Assembly (NCBI RefSeq): GCF_030035675.1
Contig: NC_084491.1
Location: 27,507,801-27,571,800 of the forward strand
Source of the DNA: Rhineura floridana
Taxonomy: Eukaryota; Chordata; Lepidosauria; Squamata; Rhineuridae
Reading direction: 5' to 3'
DNA: 64,000 nucleotides
Below, one piece after another: positions 29,001 to 38,200 of the stretch. The translations under genes were made by a program, and so were the position numbers. The notes beneath the pieces were generated by a model. That model was not told where the DNA came from. It did no database searches and worked only from the letters and a program-made list of their open reading frames with translations. Position 1 is the stretch's first letter. Every line of letters starts with the position of its first letter.

Positions 29001-32000
29001 TGACATCACATTTGACATCAGATGTGGGGCAGTTGGGCTTGATTTGAGGGAAGATATCCTTGCAGGCCAAAACTGAACCCTGGTGGGCCAACTTTGACCT
29101 GAAGACCACAAATTCCCCACCCCTGTCCCAAAGGGCAGGACTAGAACCAATGAATGGACACTACAGTGCACCAAATTTTGGCTAAACTTCCTAACGGTAA
29201 GAGCTAATTGACAGTGCAACAGATTGCCTTGGGAGGTGGTAGGCTCTCCTTTGCTGGAGGTGTTGATGCAGAAGCTGGATGGGCACCCATCAGGGATGCT
29301 GTAGTTGCATCCTGCACTGTAGATTTTGCACTGAGCAAGGGGTTGGACTACATGACTTCCAGAATACCTTCCAACTCTATGACTGCATCTGCTGACCCTC
29401 ACAAACACTTTAATGAATGACCCCTCATCCCATGCATAAACATGCACTGAAATAAAGAACAAACCTGTCCATAACCCTCTGCTTGCTACTATCATAACAA
29501 GGCTAAAAGGAGAACTAAGGTTAATAGTCTCAGAAGGCAATCCTCATACAATCTGGGTACAGTCAAGGTCACTTTTAAAATGAAGCCAGGTCATTCCAAT
29601 AACTTTCTCCTGGCCTTTATTTATTTATTTTGTGCCCATCACTGTCAGCTTTCAACAGTTCCTGCTGAATATACCTCTTTCCTCCTACTTATCAGATAAA
29701 TCCCTGAGCTAAATCTGCTTCACCGAGTCTCAGTTTTGACACCCCAGTGATGTTTCTGTTAATTCTACAAGAGAATTCTGGGCTCAGAGCCAGTTCTCAT
29801 CAGTACCCTGGACATAATAAGCATTTGACCATATTTCGAGGGGTATGAATTGTTGCAGCTGCCCTGAAGGATTTACACTGGTGTGAAGATATGTCTTTAG
29901 AGGATGCATTGTAAGACATACTGCATCTTAAGGTTTTGTGCTTATTTAAGGCTTTGTGTGTATTTTTAAAACCCCTGCAATAGCTGTGTTGCAAACATTC
30001 CAGTTGCCTTGCCTGGGAGTTGTGCTGCTTACATGTATGATATCACATTTTCCCATGCTTATCTCTTGTACATGGGAAAATGTGGTCATGTACATGAGTA
30101 AATGCGATGTTTTCTCCAAAAAGAACATCCATTACAACCAATAGAAATGCGGCTGTTCATGCCATGGACAGGTATCTATTGGTCACTCTCTGTGACATCA
30201 TTAACACTGGGTAGCCTCTCTTTCTACTATGCCTACAGTGAAATTGTACTTTAAAGGAAACTGCATGCAGGGGTCTATCATCTCTTCAATAGTCATACTC
30301 CACCTTGTTGTGCAGCTTTAGTGATCAGAAGATTTCAATAGCTAAAAACACAGTGTGATTTTTCCTTTGGGGTTGTTTTCAAATGCATTTTTGAAATAGT
30401 TAATTTTGAATATTACTCTGGTTCCTTCCTGGCAGCAATATACAGTAAATGTCTGTGTGTGAACAAGGATGAAGGGGAATAGTCAGGTCCTGCTTGCAGG
30501 CTTCCCACAGGCATCTGGTTGGCCACTGTGAGAACAGGATGCTAGACTAGGTGGCCACTGGTCTGATCTGGCAGACTCTTCTTATGTTGGACTCCATCTC
30601 CCATCAGCCCCTGCCAGTGGTGCCAATGGCCTAAGGATGGTGGGGAGTTAAGAGTCTAACAACAGCTGGAGGGCCCCAGGTTCCCCATCGCTGGGCTAAA
30701 TTAATTCTGCTAAATAGTCAATTAATTTACTGTTGGAGTCACTATGTATCTGAATACCAGTTGCTGAGAGACAGAAGCAGAGAAAGTGCTTGTTGCATTC
30801 ATGTCCTGCTTGTGGTTTCCCCATAACCATCTGGTTGGCCACCATGAGAACAGAATGCTGACAAGATGGGCCTTTGACTTGATCCAGCAGGGCTCTTCAT
30901 GTTCTTATGCTTACATCTTCTGCTATAAATCTAGGATTCCCAAGATCTAAAGAAAAGTGAGAAGGAAATCTGGCCATTTCTGGAACCTAAGCATAGACGA
31001 CAAGAAATCAGTTGGATATTAGGATATTGCTCCTGGCCCACCAGTGGCCATTACTTCCATAAAGAACAGAATCATGGGATAGATCTGGGGGTTAAGAAAA
31101 GTAACAGGTAGGTAACTTGGTTATTGTGTGATAAACTTCAACATGTGGAAAGCCAACTCTGCTGCATTTGGAACCCACTTTGTGTATTCAGTTGATAGGG
31201 GCACCAGTCATATGCCCTGAAGTCCTACCCTGACAGCACCAGGGCTTTATTGTTTAGTCTGTGACTGGTGTTTGATCCTTTGATCTTTTTCTTACCTGCA
31301 GATTTTACCCTGTATCATGTAGAGTCAACTGCCTTTGAGCACTCATGGAGTGCATTTGTCTCCTTACTCTTTTATTTATTTTTAAAAACATTTTGCCCCA
31401 AGCTTTAGTCAACAGGGTTTTCAAAGTGTCTTGTAGATCAATAAAAGGCTGAAACAGCTTGCAATGTTTTAAACACACATGCACACGCACACAACACAAA
31501 TGGAAAAAGGGATGAGGAGGCAAAATATGACATGGGGAACAGAAAACTGGGGCACCAGTTCTTAACGTTACAGAGTTCTTTCTTGTACTGATCAGCTCTG
31601 ATGGAAACAGTTCAGAGAGAGGAGAGGCCTAAAGGTGCTGATCATGCACTAGAGTGAGATGAGAGGTGAGACAGAGGAAGAGCCAAAGAGAATTGCTCTC
31701 CATTAACAGAGGCACACAAATAACCCGGCTTCTCTTTGTTGCCTCTGCTGCAGCCTGATGGAATGCCTGCTCCTAGGTGACAGGTGAGGATAAGCCAAAG
31801 GCAACTAGTCTCTCAGCAGAGCTGATGGAATGGTCCTGCTTCCTTTCTCTCCCTGAGCTCTGCAGCCTGATGGAATGCCTGCTCCTAGGTGACAAGTGAA
31901 TATAAGCCAACAGCAACTAGTCTCTCAGCAGAGTCAATGGAATGTGAATGGCCCTGCTTCCTTTCTCTCCCTCTGCTCTGCAGCCTGATGGAATGCCTGC

Positions 32001-32202
32001 CTTAGGTGACAGTTGAGGAAGAGCCATGGGCAACCAGTCTCCCAGCAAAGCCGATAGAGTGGCCTTGCTGTTTCCCTTCTCCTTCTGCTTCCCCCTGAGA
32101 TGTCCACACCCAATTCCATCAATATGGGAATAGGAGAAAAAAGCTCTGGGTCACAGAATATGACTCCCAGTCAGATGAGAAGCCTGTTTTGGCCTTAAGT
32201 GA

Positions 32203-32233
<31 letters not shown>

Positions 32234-35200
32234 ATATCAGATTAGTGAATACCAGCAATGCTTAATTTGAAAGCAAAAACAAGCAAATGAACGTGACAGG
32301 CGGCCCCATGCCTCTGGTGGTGGTGGTGAAAATCATAATAAAATTATAATAATTTTTATCAAAATTAAGTTTTTTTGTTTTTTTATTTTTGCTTTTAAAT
32401 TAAGTATTGCTGGTATTTACTGATCAGAATTTTCTAGTGCCAGGGAAATATCTGGCCCATTCATTCTCTGATCGCTGTGATGCAGCTTGCAGAATGTGCT
32501 GGGCTTTGATTGCCGCCTCAACAACTCACATCCCGTTTTTCTGACTTGCCTCCTACTCAGGTCAAGTCCTCTCATTTAATTAGCTCTCATTTCCGTGGGC
32601 AGCTCCCCCGCTAGCTGGCTCTGCTTCTTGGCTGAATAGCGCCTGGAGGGAGAAATTGGATGACATCTGGGAACGTTTGAAGGATAAAACACCCAGAATG
32701 CACAGGGGCGTGAGTGTGTGAAGGGGATGTTGGTACAAAAATGAGATACTCATTTCAGGCAAAGCACTGGTTTGATTTAAAACAAAAAAAGATACTTGAG
32801 GGTAGTTAGGACTTAGAAGAGTCTTAAGATATAAAGTGGAAGAAACGTCCAATGATGTGACTATATGCAGAATAAAGTTAAATGTGAGTAAATAAATGCA
32901 GATCTTATCCTGGAGGGGAAAGTTTTACCTCCGTTCCTAAGAGGATTTCAGGGTTCCCTGGCTGTTTTCTCCAGTGAAGCAGGTAACAGCAGCTATGGCG
33001 GGAGGCCATTTGAACTGGGGAAATGGCATAGGATTAACATTCCCTTCCCTCTGCACCACAGCCCTGACCCCATTTTCCACACCACTACCATTGCTGCTGC
33101 TGCTTTTAACTTAAAAAGACAGGACATCTTTCTCCTGAGCCACATCTAGTTTGGCCTTAATTTCTACATCTTCTTATCATGATGCCTGGTAAGCCTTCAC
33201 TATGGTTCCCAGCAGTGTTGACATAACTAGAACATTGCATTAGGGGTAATTACTGCTTGGTGAACACTGCCTTTTCCTATGACTTTTATCTTACCTATTG
33301 GGCAGATGTGACAGGAACCACTGAGGAAGACTGGACAGTAATAGATAATAATTTGACTGTCAATAGATCACTAAATGCATAAATTGGATGTCTCCAATCT
33401 ACAGATGCAGGTTCCCTTTAGACAAATGTGGGTATCACTTAGGTGTTGATGAAAGAGAAGTGCTAAACAATAAAACGTGGTTCGGGTATCCCATCAATCC
33501 AGGAAATTATATGCAAAACGCTTGTTTGCAGGTATGCACACTAGGAATCGGGGACAAATTCAATTCAGTTCTCATTTAAACATGAATCTATGAAATTTGC
33601 ACTTTCCGAAATAATAAGAGAACCAAAACACAGTCATCCTTCAAAATTTGCACTTGTCCGATCTTTGCAATGCAGTTCTGCAGTGTTTACAAAAATGCAT
33701 TATATTAGGGGAAAGTCTGTATTAAAGTGAATATATTAATGAAAATAGCATACAAAAATGCATTATATTGGGAGAAATTGCTTGCGGAAATGCGTACATT
33801 GGTCAAAACTGCGTGCAAAATCGTGCTAATTAGGAGAAATTTGCACAAAATGGTGAAGCATTTTCATGAGGATTTTTTTTAAAAAAAAATCACAAATTGC
33901 TGCGAAAATGCAGAGAACTGAAATTTAAGATTGGAAAAATGAGAAACTGAGAGAACTGAAACTGACAGATCTTTGCATCCCTAACGCACAGTATTCAAGG
34001 GACTATGGGTGACTAATAAATTCAATAAATAAATAAATATATTGAGGGATAATCTTTTCTAAGCACACTTTACATACATCTAGTCAAGACCTTTCAGGTT
34101 TAAACCAGATTTTCCCCATCAAATTTCCTCTCCTGCCCTCAAGCCCACCCACTCATATATCACCGAAGCCCTTCTTAGTACATGCCCATCTACAGAATGT
34201 GGAAGTTGACTTGAGACCAGGCTTTTGCCATGCTGAGCTTGCACAGCTCCAATGGATTCTCATATTCTTCATAATGCTCCCAAGGACCAGCTCAGTCCTT
34301 TTCCTTTGCTACAGAATTGCTCTAGCGAAAGCCAGGATAAGGAACATTTTGCTCCTACCCCTAGTTCCTTGGGACTCATCATAAATGGTTGTACTCAAAC
34401 CACTTTGTTTTATCTGGTAAGATTAGGCTTTCTTATTTCTTTAGATTACATGTGTGAATATATTTGTTCTAATTGCTGTCCCGCATATCTCATTATTCGC
34501 CTTAGTTATTACTACCCATGTGATTTTATATGCCCTTTTTCTTATAATAAACCAATCTTTCATGTAGGTCTGTGTGAGAGTGTGTTTCACTTTGTCAGTG
34601 CTATTTATTAGGTCACACCATTATGAAACCATTAATTATGGATATGCAGTTTATATCTCATTGCTGTAGGTTGCTTTAATTTGCATCATATGCAATATGC
34701 TTTAAGTGACTTTATTTTCATAAATTTCATATTATTTTCTTTTATTTTCTGTAAGTTACTTTATTTTCTTTACATTTCATAATGCCATTACGTTTTGAAC
34801 ACCAATAAACTGATGGATTCATTTTAGTCACAGTCTTGAGTCTGCGGTTATCATTGGTTTGGCTTTACTCCCTGTTCCTCTGGGTTAGTGCTCAGCAAAT
34901 TTGAACCCTGACAGAGGACACAATTAGCATTAGTGTATTGGCTAGGGGCTGGCATGGCATGCACACTGATGTTGATTGGATCCCCAAATTAACAATGTAT
35001 ATATTGTATTTTATTTCTGTTTTTTCCATTGCTTTGAGATCCTTTTGAATGGTTCATTTAAAAAAGGAACAACTTCTAGTTCAAGTTCAACATGCCCCCA
35101 AAGGAACTAAGGGTAGAAACACACTCACTATTCTGCCAGTTCCAGTGAGTCTCCACCTCTCTCTGATGAAAATGGGGGCATATGATACTACTCAAACCCC

Positions 35201-38200
35201 ACCCCTTTTTACAGTAAAACCTGGTGGGAGCAGAGTAAATGTATTTTTTTTAAAAAAATTCAGCTTCAAAGAGATTTTGCTACTGATTGGCAGATCAACC
35301 CATTCCCTTTCCGGGTGTGGCTAATGGAAACGCTTTGATCTGGTGATTAGTGTGTTTACAGCCTAAGTCTGGTTCATGTTTGTCCCTTTATAAAACAAAC
35401 TAGTTCAGTTCACATTCAGTGCACAGTTCAATTCAAATTCATCCAAGTGATCCTCAGCAATTCTTTTTTCAGTATTCAGAATGTTATAGGCTGCTACGCT
35501 GAAGTATAAAATGAGAAGACTAAAAAAACATCAAAACACACAGAGTGGAATGTGAATTGTTTATTTTCCCAGCAATTGTGATCTTTAAGTTTAAAGGCCC
35601 AAAGAATCTAAATAATGTAAAGAGAATGTAAGAGAATGAATTTGAAAATGAACTATAAATCATTCGAAGTTCTACCCCCAAACAAACATGATTCATGTTC
35701 AGTTCACCTGGCAATTATGAGAACAACTTGCATGTGGAGTTGAGATTTTTGAACTAATTCAGTGAACTTCATTGAACCAAACTAGTTCATTCTAAGCACT
35801 GAAGTAAAGTAATTAAGAAATGTTCTCAATAAATAAAGAAGCAATATCTGGAGAGTCAAAGGGTCTCCATCCCTGCTTAAGTTGTCAAGAAAAGGTCCAC
35901 ATTTATAGGATATTGGAAATAAATGAGCCAAAATCTTGTGTCTGCTTGCACCAGAGTAGGTTAAAGAAAGAAAAGCAGTCTAATATTCTGAAACAAATTA
36001 ATGGTTTGAGATTTGCAGATCACAAGTCTATTTTTGTTCTTCGCAGATATGGGCAAGAAAAAATGTTATAGGGAGTGGAGAAAAGTTGGAGGCTTGCACC
36101 TTCATGTTCAAAATACATTTCTGAACATGAATGGCTTATACAAGCAGAGCAGTTGGGGAGAGCCATATGGTGTGAAGTGGTATCTTGAGCATCTACATGG
36201 ATATCACGTGGTGGAGGAGTATCTGAGGAAAAACTTTTCTAGTAGAAGTGAAGTAGAGAACAGCAACAAAAATAGCAGTACACCACACTTTGTATGTGAG
36301 AAGAGGGTGTGCAAAAAAAAGTGCCGATCTCTTTATATGACTGAGGTGTTTGAGGGACTCCAATGAAATTAACATTCAGGGGGGTATGAAAGGGAATATT
36401 ATTGGCATGTGGAACTCTCTGCCACCAGATGCAAGGAAGAATAATGGGGGGGGGGATCAAGAGCACTATTCAGGCACTCTGTGTGTCCACACCAGAGAAA
36501 AAACCTACCTCTTCTCCTCGAAGTTTGATGGATTATAATGGTGTGGTCTATTGATGATATGTTTTTGCCACTGAAGTTTTTGCAGCTGTTTTATTGCATC
36601 TGTTTTATAGGTTATTGCATAGTTTTGTTATGTATTTTGTTTCTGGTTTTGATCACATCCACACCATACATTTAAAGCACACTTGCACCACTTTAACAAT
36701 CATGGCTTTCCCCCCCCCCAAATCCTAGGAACTGTCATTTTCTTAAAGGTGCTGGGAATTGTGGTTCTGTGAGGGGGTCACCTAACAGCTCTGAGCACCT
36801 TTAACAAGCTAAAGTTCCCAGGATTCTTTGGGGGAAGCCATGGCTGTTAGTAGTATGACAGCACTATAAATGTATGGGGTGGATGTGGCCTCAGTCTCAT
36901 ACTTTATGCTCTTTACAATGTGTAAGTTGTTTGGAGACCCTGTAGCAAGTGACTAATAAACTAAATATTGACTAATAACCTTTATGCCACTGTTGGATCA
37001 TGAAGTTTGCTTATGGCCCTATGTTTTGTATGTTTCAATAATACAGGCATTTCAAGAGCTGGAGCGATTGTGGGAGCCATTATAGGAGTCTTCTTAGCCC
37101 TTCTGTTACTTGGTGCAATAGTGCTCTATTTCGTACGCTGTAGAAAGCAGAAGAAAAAGAAGCCCCAGTCCATATACAGCGGGAATGAAATCAGGTTAGA
37201 CTGATTTGTCTCAGGTTTGCCTTGGTTCTAACTAGTGATGGAAAGGTCTGTCAGTTTCAGTTCTCTCAGTCTTTTTATTTTTCCAAACATAAATTCAGTT
37301 CTCCACATTTCTGGAACAATTTATTATTTTTTTTAAAAAAAATCCTCATGAAAATTCTCCAGCATTTGAGTGCAAGTTTTTCCTAATGAACACATTTTTG
37401 TAGGCGGTTCTGATTAATGAACACAATTTTGCAAGCCATTTCTTGTCATATAATGCATTTTTGCAGGTTATTTTCACTCATGTAGTCATTTTTATGCACA
37501 CTTTCCCCTAACACATGCATTTTTTGTAAACGGTAGGCAAACTGCATTGCAAAATTTGAATAAGTGCAAATTTCAAAGGATGGCTGTGTTTTGGTTCTCA
37601 TATGGTTTCAGAAAGTGTGAATTTGATAGATCCGGCTTGAAATGCAAATTGAATCAAAATTCTCACCCGGCCCTGGTTCTAACCAAGCATTAGTTGCTGA
37701 CTGATTCATAAAAGTTGCAAGTTAATTTCCAGAATTGTTGCTGTTGTTATATTGCCCACCTTTCACCAGCAGGTCCCAAGGTGGGTTTTAACAGTTTAAA
37801 ATTCAATGTTGAAAAAAATTAAAACTATTAAAACAGATTAAAACAAAAGGTAGGCAGGCTAGAAGACAAGAGCTAACTGTTAGAGCCATATGACAATGGA
37901 GCCAATGACCTAGAGAGGTAGTGGGCTCTCTGACACTGGAGGTATTCAAGAGGCAGCTGGACAGCCATCTGTCAGGAATGCTTTGATTTGGATTCCTGCA
38001 CTGAGCAAGGGGGTTGGACTCGATGGCCTTATAGGCCCCTTCCAACTCTATGATTCTATGACTCTAAGAGCAGCCTTGCCCAGATAAGTGCTCTCCAGAT
38101 ACTTTGGACTACAATTCCCATGAGTCCCTGCCAACACTGCAAGAGGGGGTGGCTTTTAGATATTTACAGAGACAGAGAAAGGTGCGTGTCCAAAAGAGGT

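Noticed and set aside
28602-29540. 312-residue minus-strand frame, the longest in the window
   Set aside because: It runs antisense through two hAT-like fragments and a CR1 3' end; no domain or conserved motif.
33300-34915. A full LTR retrovirus-like element in VSIG2 intron 5
   Set aside because: Only an LTR-like 3' end is visible; no internal region or second LTR.
35801-36435. 117-residue + strand frame 36013-36366 as an extra VSIG2 exon
   Set aside because: No acceptor/donor pair keeps the VSIG2 phase; human has no exon at this place; composition is non-coding.
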